This document shows positions 27,179 through 36,640 of a DNA stretch of 64,000 bases, piece after piece. A program made the translations under genes and the position numbers. Location: positions 62,001-126,000 of the forward strand of contig JADJZY010000003.1 in assembly GCA_016715505.1 (NCBI GenBank), read 5' to 3'. The stretch's first letter is position 1; every line of letters starts with the position of its first letter. The notes under the pieces were generated by a model. It worked only from the letters and a program-made list of their open reading frames with translations, had not been told where the DNA came from and did no database searches. The DNA is from Bacteroidota bacterium. Lineage in GTDB: Bacteria > Bacteroidota > Bacteroidia > Chitinophagales > Chitinophagaceae.

Positions 27179-27608
27179 TTAATTCAATTTAATCAAGAAA
27201 TATCCACCTTGATCTATAACCCGATAATTTCAGCTGAAAAATATTTGAACTTTGTATCCATAGCGGTTAATATATTTGCGTCAATTTCTCCTGATCGTCT
27301 AAATTGAGGTCCCGCTTGTAAGTAAATTATATTTATTCAAATCTTGCTTTCTAAGCAATTCTTTATTTACAGCTAAAATAGAGAGTCCCATCTTCATCTA
27401 AAAACTATGCCGTGGCCTTTTTGATCATTCCCAACTCCAGTTTTACAGAACCTTCATAATTCTCAATACATACCCAGACGCTTCTACATCCCTTTTTTGG
27501 TCTCCCAATAACAACATCACCGCTAAATTCGAAGTGTAGTTTAGGTTTCGCACTCACATCCACAATCACACCCATCAACACCACCAACATCAAAATCAAC
27601 TTTTTCAT
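27179..27608 (-). CDS. Small secreted protein, multiply frameshifted
   Basis: Start at the Met of MKKLILMLVVLMGVIVDVSA, a good signal peptide; the ORF runs 15 codons further upstream. Then KPKLHFEFSGDVVIGRPKKGCRSVWVCIENYEG, and after shifts (about 27406, 27360, 27305, 27220) FLDEDGTLYFS, NKELLRKQDLNKYNLLTSG, FRRSGEIDANILTAMDTKFKYFSAEII. It would total about 140 residues. No family recognised. The C-terminal boundary near 27179 is approximate. Confidence 0.45.
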
Positions 27609-27969
27609 ACTCACATTTGGCTTATTCAGGTAAGCCTTACCTCTTGTTTTCATAATCCCTACTCTATCTCCGCCTTTTCGGGTCCCTGCTTTTTCGCTTT
27701 CTCACCATGTCTTTCAGGTTCAGGGTTTTGCTTTTTTTGTCCTTCCTTTTTCACAGTGTCTTTCGTTGCGCAACAATTAAAAGCTTCAACAAACCTAGTA
27801 TTTCTTCTTTCTCGCTTCAAGCTCATTTGAGCCAAAAGGCATTTTTTTGAGTGAATGCCGCTTTTTGTTGATTGTATCTTCTTTTTTCTACCCCTTTGGT
27901 GATTATCCAGTTCTCAAACGCTCAACATTTTCCTGTTCACTTCCATTTTATTTTTATCTTTATTTCATC
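27609..27969. other. Intergenic region between divergent genes
   Basis: About 360 bases, T-rich on the plus strand, with no supportable gene. The plus-strand frame of the downstream gene stays open here back to 27847 but without a credible start. A TATCTTTA sequence just before 27970 is a possible -7 element. Confidence 0.4.
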
Positions 27970-29551
27970 TTGAAATACGAAAAATTTTTCTTCTTTTTAA
28001 TCGTCCTCTTTTCAGCCGCCATCATTATTTGGCCTCAATACTATATCACAGGCGATGGTGCCAGCCATACTTATAATGCCCGGGTTCTCTTTGATTTTGT
28101 ACTGGGCAGGAACCGTGATTTTTATGACGATTTTTTTTACATCAATCGGAATCTCGACCCCAACTGGATGAGTCATCTCGTTTTGGGTGCTTTACAACAA
28201 TTTATGCCTGCATGGTTAGCCGACAAATCTTTTCAATTATTATACTTATTCGTTTTTGCATATGGATTGCGATTTCTGATTCGTTCGATCAATCCGGATT
28301 CCGGCTTTTTGGCTTTCCTCTTTTATCCTTTTGTTTTTAACCTCCCTTTCCAACAAGGCTTTTACAATTACTGCCTTTCACTGGCCTTACTCTTTTGGGC
28401 TTTGGGCTTTTTTATCCGGTTTCGTGATAAACTCCCAAACCCCCTGTTTGCCCTCGGCCAATCCCTGCTTTTGTTAGCCTGTACTTTTTCGCATGGCATG
28501 CCGGCCATTTATACGATGATGATGATGGGGCTGATTTTATTATTCGATCTGTTTCCTTTATTACGCCAATCGTCCTGGAAATTGGTTTTAATCGATGTTG
28601 CTCGAATGGCGCTCATTTTTTTACCGTCCGCAATGATTATATTACTTTTTCTGGCCAAACGGGGAAGCGGAATTGAACCCCATGCCTGGAGTAGATGGAA
28701 AAAATGGGTGGAGTTTCTGAAAATGTGGACCAGTCAGAGTACTCGTTCCACTGAAATGTATCCGGCCATGGCAGCCCTTTTACTGATTGTTGTTTCTGTT
28801 ATCTGGATGTTTATTCACTTCAGAAAGGTTCAGCGTAATTCCCAAAAAATGGGTTTTCCTTTTTCTCGGAATGGCTTTGTTTTTTCTCTTTTCCTATATT
28901 CAATGTCCCCATAGTATTGGCGGCGCAGGTTCGATCGATATTCGACTCGCATTTTTACCTCCTCTATTTCTGCTCATTGCTTGTGGCGCTGGGTTGTGGC
29001 CTTATAAATGGCGCTGGGTCTTTATGATTCTTAGCCTTGGTATTACCTTCTCTTTTCAGTTCATCCGTTTTCCTTATGTTTTGAAAGCGAATCAAATTGG
29101 TCAGGAAATGATGCAGGCCAAAAACTATTTGAAACCGTATTCAGTGGTTTTAAATATTCATATGGACGATTGGCAAAAGTTAGATGATCAGGATAGCCTG
29201 TTTCACCGCGATGGGTCCTTTATTCATTTCAGCGATTTTTTGGGCTGTGAGCCAAATCTTCCGCTCATTTTAATCATGAACTATGAAGCCGAAATCAATT
29301 ATTTTCCGGTCAACTGGCAACATGGAAAAAATCCCCGGGAAAGTATCGCTTCCCTGATGCCCGGCACTTATCCGCCTTGTGGAGATCCGATGCCTTATGA
29401 ACAACAATGCGAACAAAAAATAGATTATGTGCTTATCCAGAACCCCCGAAATTATTTTTCCTGTGATTCCATTTTACAAGGTCAGTTATCCCGACAATTT
29501 AAACCTGTGTATAAAAATAAATATGTAGAACTTCATCAACGATTGGAGTAG
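27970..29551 (+). CDS. Polytopic membrane protein, GT-C glycosyltransferase-like, frameshifted
   Basis: The preferred start is TTG at 27970 (KYEKFFFFLIVLFSAAIIIW), since the open frame upstream lacks a better codon. The first loop has GDGASHTYNARVLFDFVLGR, an acidic motif placed as in GT-C enzymes that use lipid-linked sugars. At least nine hydrophobic helices follow. The frame shifts near 28850 (run of A) into FLFLGMALFFLFSYIQCPHSIGGAGSIDIRL, and the protein ends with a soluble domain (YPPCGDPMPYEQQCEQKIDYVLIQN). About 525 residues. Substrate unknown; the GT-C assignment is inference. Confidence 0.55.
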
Positions 29552-29599
29552 TCAACTCACTTGGACAAATATTTTTCCGTTCAAATACAAATTCCGAGT

Positions 29600-30094
29600 T
29601 TAATGACATTTAAAATAATCAAAAGGTTCCAAACAATCCAAACAACGATATAAGGCTTTGCAGGAGGTGGAACCAAATTGGCTCAATGCTTCGGTATGTG
29701 TTGATTGGCAAATGGGACACGGCACAATCTCATTGCCGAAAGCCGGCACATCTTTGTGTTGATATTGCGGCGGTGCAATACCATAGGCTCTTAGTTTTTC
29801 TTTTCCATGTTCACTCATCCAATCGGTTGTCCATGCTGGTGAAAGTATTTCATGAATATCCACTTGCTCAACGCCTCTGCTCATGAATTCCATCCGAATG
29901 GACATGGCAATCGTATTCATGGCCGGGCAACCACTATATGTTGGGGTAATGGTAATGGCCAGATGTTGTGGCGAAATAATTTGTATATCACGCACGATTC
30001 CTAAATCCAGTATACTTAACACAGGCACTTCGGGATCGCAAATAGTCTCCAATATTTCTAATATCGTTTCCCGGGTCCACATTTTACCACTCAC
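29600..30094 (-). CDS. paaD: 1,2-phenylacetyl-CoA epoxidase, subunit D
   Basis: 164 residues. The N-terminal MIP18/DUF59 domain (ETICDPEVPVLSILDLGIVRDI, ITPTYSGCPAMNTI) and the C-terminal zinc-ribbon-like cysteines (CPICQSTHTEALSQFGSTSCKALYRCLDC) are the PaaD arrangement. PaaD is needed for Fe-S or iron delivery to the PaaABC(E) epoxidase in aerobic phenylacetate breakdown. It overlaps paaC by 11 bases. Neither paaA nor paaE is in the window. Confidence 0.92.
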   Translation of the reverse strand: MSGKMWTRETILEILETICDPEVPVLSILDLGIVRDIQIISPQHLAITITPTYSGCPAMNTIAMSIRMEFMSRGVEQVDIHEILSPAWTTDWMSEHGKEKLRAYGIAPPQYQHKDVPAFGNEIVPCPICQSTHTEALSQFGSTSCKALYRCLDCLEPFDYFKCH

Positions 30095-30845
30095 AACCGG
30101 GATAGGATTTTTGTAGGTATTGCATTTCAGACAATATGCTGCCCATATATTCTGTATGAATTCCCGTTTTTCCGCCTTTTTGGAACCAGGCCCCTTGTGC
30201 GCGCATCGGGTAACTTAAAGTTGCTTCCTGAATAATCTCGGCCATGCGCTCTTCCCATTGAATTTTTATGGCTGATAAATCTGTACCAATACCTGCTTCT
30301 AACATTTCGTTTTCCGTTGCGCTGGCATCAAACATTTCACCGGTATAAGCCCATACTTCATGGATGGCTCTTTGCATTTTTTCACGACTTTCTTCCGTTC
30401 CATCACCCAATCGGATGGTCCATTCACTGCTAAATCGTTGATGGTAGGTAACCTCTTTCAATGACTTTTCGGCGATGGCAGCAATGCGCTGATCTTTTGA
30501 GTTTTTTAATGCCTGATACAAAAAGAACTGATAACTATCAAAACAAAGCGATCTTGCTATGGTATCGGCAAAATCACCATTGGGCAATTCAACCAACAAT
30601 ACATTTCTGAATGCCCTGATATCTCTAAAATACGGATAGCTGTCTTCGGTTTTTCCATTTCCCTCCAGTTCGGCAGCATATTGATACAAACTTCGGGCTG
30701 CACCAATATGGTCAAGGGCGATATTACTCAAGGCCATGTCCACTTCCAGAATCGGACCATGCCCGCACCATTCACTCAGGCGATGCCCATAAATCAGACT
30801 ATTGTCTGCCAGATGCATCAGATAATCAATCATTTTAGTATTCAT
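30084..30845 (-). CDS. paaC: 1,2-phenylacetyl-CoA epoxidase, structural subunit C
   Basis: 253 residues, ferritin-like helical fold. YLMHLADNSLIYGHRLSEWCGHGPILEVDMALSNIALDHIGAARSLYQYA and VTYHQRFSSEWTIRLGDGTEES match PaaC, the non-catalytic partner of PaaA. It sits between paaB (11 bases upstream) and paaD (overlap). Assignment firm; without PaaA the complex cannot be active, so paaA must be elsewhere. Confidence 0.93.
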   Translation of the reverse strand: MNTKMIDYLMHLADNSLIYGHRLSEWCGHGPILEVDMALSNIALDHIGAARSLYQYAAELEGNGKTEDSYPYFRDIRAFRNVLLVELPNGDFADTIARSLCFDSYQFFLYQALKNSKDQRIAAIAEKSLKEVTYHQRFSSEWTIRLGDGTEESREKMQRAIHEVWAYTGEMFDASATENEMLEAGIGTDLSAIKIQWEERMAEIIQEATLSYPMRAQGAWFQKGGKTGIHTEYMGSILSEMQYLQKSYPGCEW

Positions 30846-30856
30846 CCTTCAGGGGT

Positions 30857-31144
30857 TTACATGTGAGTTAGTTCGTCCGGTAGGTCGTAAAAAGTGGGAT
30901 GTCTGTACACTTTATCGTTCATGGGATCATAAAAACTGGCCGCATCGTCAGGATTTGAAGCATGAATATTTAGGCTTTCTACGGCCCAAATACTGATCCC
31001 TTCCTGTCGTCGGGTGTACACATCTCGTGCCATTTCAATCGCCATTTGTGCATCGGCTGCATGTAAACTGCCGACATGTTTGTGATCGAGACCGGCTTTA
31101 CTACGGATAAATATTTCCCAAAGGGGCCATTCATTTTTTTGCAT
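30857..31144 (-). CDS. paaB: 1,2-phenylacetyl-CoA epoxidase, subunit B
   Basis: 95 residues, matching PaaB: WPLWEIFIRSKAGLDHKHVGSLHAADAQMAIEMARDVYTRRQEGISIWAV. It bridges PaaAC dimers in the epoxidase. First gene of the local paaBCD run; the usual preceding paaA is absent, and the next gene upstream is the divergent dnaX. Confidence 0.93.
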   Translation of the reverse strand: MQKNEWPLWEIFIRSKAGLDHKHVGSLHAADAQMAIEMARDVYTRRQEGISIWAVESLNIHASNPDDAASFYDPMNDKVYRHPTFYDLPDELTHM

Positions 31145-31523
31145 GTTTCTTGGTTTGGTTCAAGCGATAAATCAATGTTGACAAAAATAGCATGCGTTTT
31201 CCATTCTTTGGCCCTTTCTTATCATTTAGCCTCCTATAGATTTTTGTGAAACCCTAGTTGAAATTTGTTGAATCATTTCTAAAAACTGAGTTCTTATTCC
31301 ACATTTGTCTGGTTTATTCCAAGCAAAAATATACCAAATCGATTTGGTCGGATTTCGATGTTTCTATTGTAGTATCGTTTTTGCGGTGCACTTTTCCTCC
31401 TCGTTATGACAGTATCATTTGGTTTACTTCACAAATCTAGAGGACGAATACTGCAGTTTTTACCTGAAGTGAATGTGAGTTTTTGAATTTTTTAGATTCA
31501 CCCTGATTATCTTTGTTCCCCTC
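31145..31523. other. Intergenic region between paaB and dnaX with two promoters
   Basis: 379 bases without a gene, including no trace of paaA in any frame. A minus-strand TATTTTTG (31182-31189) is a -7 candidate for paaB. For dnaX, TTTG (31482-31485) and TATCTTTG (31508-31515) are 22 bases apart, and the second ends 8 bases before the ATG. Confidence 0.5.
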
Positions 31524-33305
31524 ATGTCCGATCAATACATTGTTAGTGCACTTAAATACAGACCCCAGCATTTTAATACGGTGGTTGGGCAGTCGCATAT
31601 TACAACCACATTAAAAAATGCCATCCGCAATAATCAGTTGGCGCATTCTTTTTTGTTTTGTGGACCAAGAGGTGTGGGTAAAACAACTTGTGCGCGTATT
31701 TTAGCCAAAACCATCAATTGTACCAATCGTACCGAAGATGCTGAGGCTTGTGATGTTTGTCCTTCCTGTGCCTCCTTTCGTGATAATACTTCTTTCAATG
31801 TGCACGAACTGGATGCTGCCTCCAATAATTCGGTAGATGATATCCGTGAACTTATTGAACAAGTGCGAATTGTTCCTCAGGGTGGTGCCAAATACAAAGT
31901 GTATATCATAGATGAGGTACACATGCTTTCGAATAGTGCCTTTAATGCTTTTCTGAAAACCCTCGAAGAACCGCCTTGTTACGACATTTTTATTTTGGCT
32001 ACTACCGAAAAACATAAAATCCTTCCGACCATTCTTTCTCGGTGTCAGATTTTTGATTTTAACCGGATCACTACAGCAGATACCTTGAATCATCTGTCTG
32101 AAATATGTGACAAAGAGCATATTGTATTTGAGAAAGAAGCCTTGCATTTAATTGCGCAAAAAAGCGAAGGTTGTATGCGGGATGCTTTGTCGATAATGGA
32201 CAAAATAGCCAGCTTCACCAACGATCAAATCACCTATACCAATACCGTAGAGCACCTCAATATTCTGGACTATGATTACTTTTTTAAAGTGATAGACACC
32301 CTGATGTTACAGGACCTGAGTGGTATCATGTTGATTTATGATGAAATTATTCGCAAAGGATTTGAAGGTGATATGTTCCTGAACGGACTTACAGAACATT
32401 TACGAAATCTTTTGTTTAGTCGTGATCCAAGAGTTGTTCATTTACTGGATTTTCCGGAAGCCATTCAAGCCCGATACTTCCAACAAGCCTCACAGGTTTC
32501 ACAATCGTATATCATCAATGCACTCTCTGTTGTGAATCAATCCGAACAACATTACAAGATGGCCCGCAACAAACGTTTGCATGTTGAATTAGCCCTGGTT
32601 AAATTGAATTACCTGCAAAATGCCATTCAATTATTGAGTGATGAAAATAGTGGTACCGTAAAAAAAAAACTATTGACCCAGGAGGTCTTTCCGCTTAAGG
32701 CCCCTATGATGCGATCAATACCGATTAAACCTAAAGTCAGTATTGAACCAAGTGTAACGCCTCCTCCCCGTAAACAAACTTCAGAGAAAAGTTCGACGCC
32801 TATTACTTCCGCTCCTGTTCCCCCTTCAACGACGTCCTCCGGTAATACTGCTTCCTATGGTGTTACCCTCGGCGGACTCAAAGGGTTGAAGAATCTGGTT
32901 CGTGATAAAGTGCTGAATCAGCAGCAACAAGAAGTGATTGCCATCGATAGTGAACAATTACAACAAGCCTGGGAAAAAATTGCCCATCAACTAACTGCAG
33001 AAAAAATCATTTACCGGAATGCCATTATGCAAACCCTCTTGAGTTTTGAAGGTCATGTGATTACCCTCACTGCCGATCCGGTAGCACTTGATTACCTGAA
33101 AGGGCAGCGGCTCATCTTACTCGATTTTTTTAAAAATTATTTCCGGAATCAGGAAGTAAATATCTTATTCGCCTTGAAGCCTGAGGAAATGCAAAATCCA
33201 GCAGATCGGGTGCTCAGTACACGCGAAATATTTGATAAGATGGCTGCTAAAAATCCTGCTTTGCGCAAATTGCGGGATGGTTTGAATATGGATTTTGATT
33301 TGTAA
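31524..33305 (+). CDS. dnaX: DNA polymerase III subunit gamma/tau
   Basis: 593 residues. AAA+ clamp-loader ATPase with Walker A GPRGVGKTT at 47-55, the zinc cluster around CTNRTEDAEACDVCPSC, Walker B DEVHMLS and the sensor ILSRCQ. Then a Pro/Ser/Thr-rich linker (about 405-445) and a C-terminal tau-like region, LNQQQQEVIAIDSEQLQQAWEKIA onward. It would load the beta clamp at the replication fork. The start follows a promoter candidate closely; the frame is intact. Confidence 0.95.
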   Translation: MSDQYIVSALKYRPQHFNTVVGQSHITTTLKNAIRNNQLAHSFLFCGPRGVGKTTCARILAKTINCTNRTEDAEACDVCPSCASFRDNTSFNVHELDAASNNSVDDIRELIEQVRIVPQGGAKYKVYIIDEVHMLSNSAFNAFLKTLEEPPCYDIFILATTEKHKILPTILSRCQIFDFNRITTADTLNHLSEICDKEHIVFEKEALHLIAQKSEGCMRDALSIMDKIASFTNDQITYTNTVEHLNILDYDYFFKVIDTLMLQDLSGIMLIYDEIIRKGFEGDMFLNGLTEHLRNLLFSRDPRVVHLLDFPEAIQARYFQQASQVSQSYIINALSVVNQSEQHYKMARNKRLHVELALVKLNYLQNAIQLLSDENSGTVKKKLLTQEVFPLKAPMMRSIPIKPKVSIEPSVTPPPRKQTSEKSSTPITSAPVPPSTTSSGNTASYGVTLGGLKGLKNLVRDKVLNQQQQEVIAIDSEQLQQAWEKIAHQLTAEKIIYRNAIMQTLLSFEGHVITLTADPVALDYLKGQRLILLDFFKNYFRNQEVNILFALKPEEMQNPADRVLSTREIFDKMAAKNPALRKLRDGLNMDFDL

Positions 33306-33354
33306 TCTTTTGCTGTGCTAAATCCTCCTCATGCACTTTTTTTACAATACCATT

Positions 33355-34074
33355 TTACAGAAAAATTTTTTCTGCCGCCTGAATATGTTCCATGGTACCC
33401 GTATCCATGAGGATATCTCCACTATGATCAAAACCCAGTATGCTATGATTTTTTGCCAGATCCAAATAGGTATCTACAATAGAGAATTTTCCTTTTTGGC
33501 GGATATGAGAAAAGATAGATGAATCAATGACATGAATGCCGCTAAATGCGCGTTCTATATAAGGATTGTCTGACCGGACAATAATTTCCTCCGAGGTGTT
33601 TTTATTTTTCCATCCACACAATTGATTGTTGGCATTCCACAAAAAGCAGCGGCTGCTGTTTCGATTTGTTATGGCCAATGAAGCCAGTGGTTTATATTGT
33701 TGATGAAATTGAATGAGCCGATCGAGATGCAGATTGCTTAGGATATCTACATTCATCAGAACAAAGGACTGCTGAGGTTTAAAAAATGACGCAGCGTGTA
33801 ACAAGCCACCGCCGGTTTCCAAAACTTCATGTCGCTCGTCGGAGATGCTGATTTGTACCCCATCCCATTGATGGTCTTGCACATACTTTTCTATCTGATC
33901 GGCAAAATGATGAACATTGATGATGATATCCTTCACCCCATATTGAGCGAGATAACGAATATTGCGCGATAAGAGTGTTTCTCCATTCACAAGCGCCAAT
34001 GCCTTAGGATGATGCTCAGTAAATGGTTTGAGGCGGGTGCCCAAACCGGCTGCTAAAATCATCCCCTGCATCAT
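33355..34074 (-). CDS. Sugar-1-phosphate nucleotidyltransferase (MurU-like)
   Basis: 239 residues. The N-terminal GLGTRLKPFTEHHPKALALVNG motif is the nucleotide-binding signature; ETGGGLLHAASFF and VLMNVDILSNL complete the active site. Length and pattern fit N-acetylmuramate-1-phosphate uridylyltransferase (cell-wall recycling) or a mannose-1-phosphate guanylyltransferase-like enzyme; short enzymes without a C-terminal hexapeptide domain favour MurU-type. It overlaps the upstream CNNM gene by 4 bases (ATGA). Substrate not provable from sequence. Confidence 0.8.
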   Translation of the reverse strand: MMQGMILAAGLGTRLKPFTEHHPKALALVNGETLLSRNIRYLAQYGVKDIIINVHHFADQIEKYVQDHQWDGVQISISDERHEVLETGGGLLHAASFFKPQQSFVLMNVDILSNLHLDRLIQFHQQYKPLASLAITNRNSSRCFLWNANNQLCGWKNKNTSEEIIVRSDNPYIERAFSGIHVIDSSIFSHIRQKGKFSIVDTYLDLAKNHSILGFDHSGDILMDTGTMEHIQAAEKIFL

Positions 34075-35342
34075 TGCTCCTTCTTTTTATTGCCGTGGAG
34101 TTTTTTGAGTTTGACTGTTTCAATGCGGGTATCACCTACCATCATAATGCCAAATTCATATTCGCCGATAATGATTCGTTCACCTGATTCAGGAATAGAT
34201 TCGTGATTTTCGATGATATAACCAGACAATGTTTCAGCGTCATCTAAAGGGATATTCAATGCATATTTTTCATTGATGTATTCTACTTCTAATCGGCCCG
34301 AAAAAATAAATTCTGTTGCCGAAAGTTGTTTCTCTATATATTCCTCCTCATCATATTCGTCCTGGATTTCTCCGAAAATTTCTTCCAGAATATCTTCCAT
34401 GGTTACAATACCTGCTGTGCCCCCGAATTCATCAATCACCCATGCAATGCTTTTTCGTTCGCGAGTAAACTGATTTAATAAATCCACTGCATTCATGGTT
34501 TCAGGCACTGCAGGAATACGATGCATTACCGACTGAATGGTGGAAGGGTTTTTTAAAAAATCCAGATGATGAATATATCCGACAATATTATCGATGTTGC
34601 CTTCGTATATCAGAATTTTAGAAAGTTTGGTTTCTATAAGTAGTTGACGTACTTCCTCTACGGTTGTATTTAATGGCACTGCTTCAATTTCATTCCGGGG
34701 TACCAAACATTCACGAATTCTCACCTGAGACAAAGACAAAGCATTTTCAAATAACTCCGTGTTTAAATCTTGTTCCTCATTATCCTGACCGGTACGCATT
34801 TGTTTTACAAAATGTTCCAGATCAATTTTTGAATAAATGGTTTTCTCCTCATTGATTCGAACATTAAAGAGATACTTTAGAATGAATTCAGAAATCTGCA
34901 CAAATAATTTCGCTGCCGGATAAAGGAGATAATAAAATAATTGAATGGGTAGGGTAAAAAAGGATAATGACGATTCAGGTTTCGACGAAAATAAAGCCTT
35001 GGGAATAAATTCTCCCAAAATAAGAACGATGATAGTTGCAATCAGGGTGTCCAGAAAAAGTCGGGCATACTCATTTTGCAAACCAATTTGATCGAACAAC
35101 ATATCGGTTGCCTGAGTCATTAAAAAGCCATAGACGACCAAACCAATATTCACACCCACCAAGCTAGTACCTATAAAGGTGGCCGGGTTTTCCATAAAAC
35201 GGGAAAGTACTTTTCCGGAGTAAGTGCCTTGTTTTCGTTTTAACTCGATATTGAGTTTGTTGCTTGAAACAAATGCGATTTCAATGCCTGAAAAAAAGCC
35301 AATGACTAAAAGGCAAACAACAATACCAATGAATAAGGTCAT
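34071..35342 (-). CDS. CNNM/CorC-family (hemolysin-like) transporter with CBS domains
   Basis: 423 residues. The N-terminal DUF21/CNNM membrane domain (about 1-175: FFSGIEIAFVSSNKLNIELKR, NPATFIGTSLVGVNIGLVVYG, LGEFIPKALFSSKPES) is followed by a CBS pair (about 205-325: VRIRECLVPRNEIEAVPL, IAWVIDEFGGTAGIVTMEDILEEIFGEIQDE). A C-terminal CorC/HlyC domain (about 340-420) completes it. The family is linked to Mg2+/Co2+ or Na+ transport, not to true haemolysis. In a tight minus-strand run with the nucleotidyltransferase and gmk. Confidence 0.92.
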   Translation of the reverse strand: MTLFIGIVVCLLVIGFFSGIEIAFVSSNKLNIELKRKQGTYSGKVLSRFMENPATFIGTSLVGVNIGLVVYGFLMTQATDMLFDQIGLQNEYARLFLDTLIATIIVLILGEFIPKALFSSKPESSLSFFTLPIQLFYYLLYPAAKLFVQISEFILKYLFNVRINEEKTIYSKIDLEHFVKQMRTGQDNEEQDLNTELFENALSLSQVRIRECLVPRNEIEAVPLNTTVEEVRQLLIETKLSKILIYEGNIDNIVGYIHHLDFLKNPSTIQSVMHRIPAVPETMNAVDLLNQFTRERKSIAWVIDEFGGTAGIVTMEDILEEIFGEIQDEYDEEEYIEKQLSATEFIFSGRLEVEYINEKYALNIPLDDAETLSGYIIENHESIPESGERIIIGEYEFGIMMVGDTRIETVKLKKLHGNKKKEQ

Positions 35343-35372
35343 GTTACAAAAGTAGTTTCTTTAAATCGATTC

Positions 35373-35966
35373 TCAAACGGACAATCCCTTTGGCAAAAAG
35401 TTACGAATCAATTGCTCTGTTTGCTGACAAGCTTCATCGAGTTGATCATTGACGATGAGTGCATCAAATGAATTTGACCATTGAAGTTCGTGTTCGGCCT
35501 TTTGTAATCGTTCACGCAGAGACTCTTCGGTTTCTGTTCCTCTATTTCGGAGTCTTTGTTCGAGAATTTCCAATGCCGGTGCTTTGATAAAAATACTTAA
35601 GGCCTTATCGGCAAAATAATGTTTTAATCTTAACGCGCCTTGTACATCAATATCTGCCAAGGGATAGCCTCCATCTCGCCAGATTTTTTGTAATTCGGAT
35701 TTTAAGGTGCCGTAATATTTTCCGGCATACACCATTTCATATTCAGCAAATGCTTCTTCGCTGATTTTTTGTTGAAATTCTTCCACACTGATAAAAAAAT
35801 AGTCGCGGCCATGTATTTCACCTTGCCTAGGAGAACGTGTACATGCGCTCACGCTGAATCGTAATTCAGGAAGTGTTTGCAGAAGATGCCGGACAATGGT
35901 TGATTTGCCCGAACCTGAAGGTGCTGTGATAATAATAATACGCTGTCGCTCCGACTCCGGACCCAT
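35373..35966 (-). CDS. gmk: Guanylate kinase
   Basis: About 197 residues; start set at MGPESERQRIIIITA because the open frame to 36008 would run into the tlpA-like gene, while this start leaves 5 bases between them. P-loop SGSGKST, the GMP-binding ACTRSPRQGEIHGRDYFF and the lid region IKAPALEILEQRLRNRGTETEE are typical. Converts GMP to GDP. Confidence 0.95.
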   Translation of the reverse strand: MGPESERQRIIIITAPSGSGKSTIVRHLLQTLPELRFSVSACTRSPRQGEIHGRDYFFISVEEFQQKISEEAFAEYEMVYAGKYYGTLKSELQKIWRDGGYPLADIDVQGALRLKHYFADKALSIFIKAPALEILEQRLRNRGTETEESLRERLQKAEHELQWSNSFDALIVNDQLDEACQQTEQLIRNFLPKGLSV

Positions 35967-35971
35967 AAAAA

Positions 35972-36496
35972 CTAATTCTGAATCAATTTCTCTAAATCCT
36001 TTACACAATCTTCTGCACGAGCATATTTACCAATAATAACGCCATTGCCATCGAGCAGAAAAGCCTGAGGAACGAATTGAACTCCGTATTCGGCGGCAGC
36101 GGCACTTTGCCATCCACCCAAATCGCTCATGTGATAAGGCCAGCTGAGTTTATCTTTTGCGATAGCTTGAATCCATGGATCTTTGGCTTTATCTAAAGAA
36201 ACACTCACGATGGTGAAACCATTTTTAGCATTCTTGTATTTTTTCTTGCTGTACTTGTTGTAAAACTCCACCAGTGCAGGGTTGGCCATTCGGCAAGGGC
36301 CGCACCATGAGGCCCAGAAATCCAATAATACCACACGTTTTTTATTGATTTCCGATAATTTAATTACTTCACCCTGTGGGTTGGGGAAGGCTAATTCAGG
36401 GGCTTTTTGACCCACTTCCATTTTGGTATTACTATACTGAGCAAGGGCATAAAGAGCGAGGCAAAGCGTGATGCCGAAAAGCAGGACTTTTTTCAT
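35972..36496 (-). CDS. TlpA-family periplasmic thiol-disulfide oxidoreductase
   Basis: Start set at MKKVLLFGITLCLALYALAQ (signal peptide), 16 codons inside the ORF. The mature protein has the catalytic WASWCGPCRMANP, the strand FTIVSVSLDKAKDPW and the cis-Pro loop VQFVPQAFLLDGNG. About 174 residues, periplasmic, reducing or isomerising protein disulfides. The gmk start follows within 5 bases, so the two are probably co-transcribed. Confidence 0.92.
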   Translation of the reverse strand: MKKVLLFGITLCLALYALAQYSNTKMEVGQKAPELAFPNPQGEVIKLSEINKKRVVLLDFWASWCGPCRMANPALVEFYNKYSKKKYKNAKNGFTIVSVSLDKAKDPWIQAIAKDKLSWPYHMSDLGGWQSAAAAEYGVQFVPQAFLLDGNGVIIGKYARAEDCVKDLEKLIQN

Positions 36497-36640
36497 GTTT
36501 ATTATTTTGGGTGTTTCAGACTGATTTCTTTTTTTGAGGTTCAATGACGAAGTGTTATTTGAAAGTTGTCATGGACTTCAGGATTTAATTTCAGCCATCA
36601 AATATACCTCTTTTTCAAAAACTGCAATCAGACATTGGGA

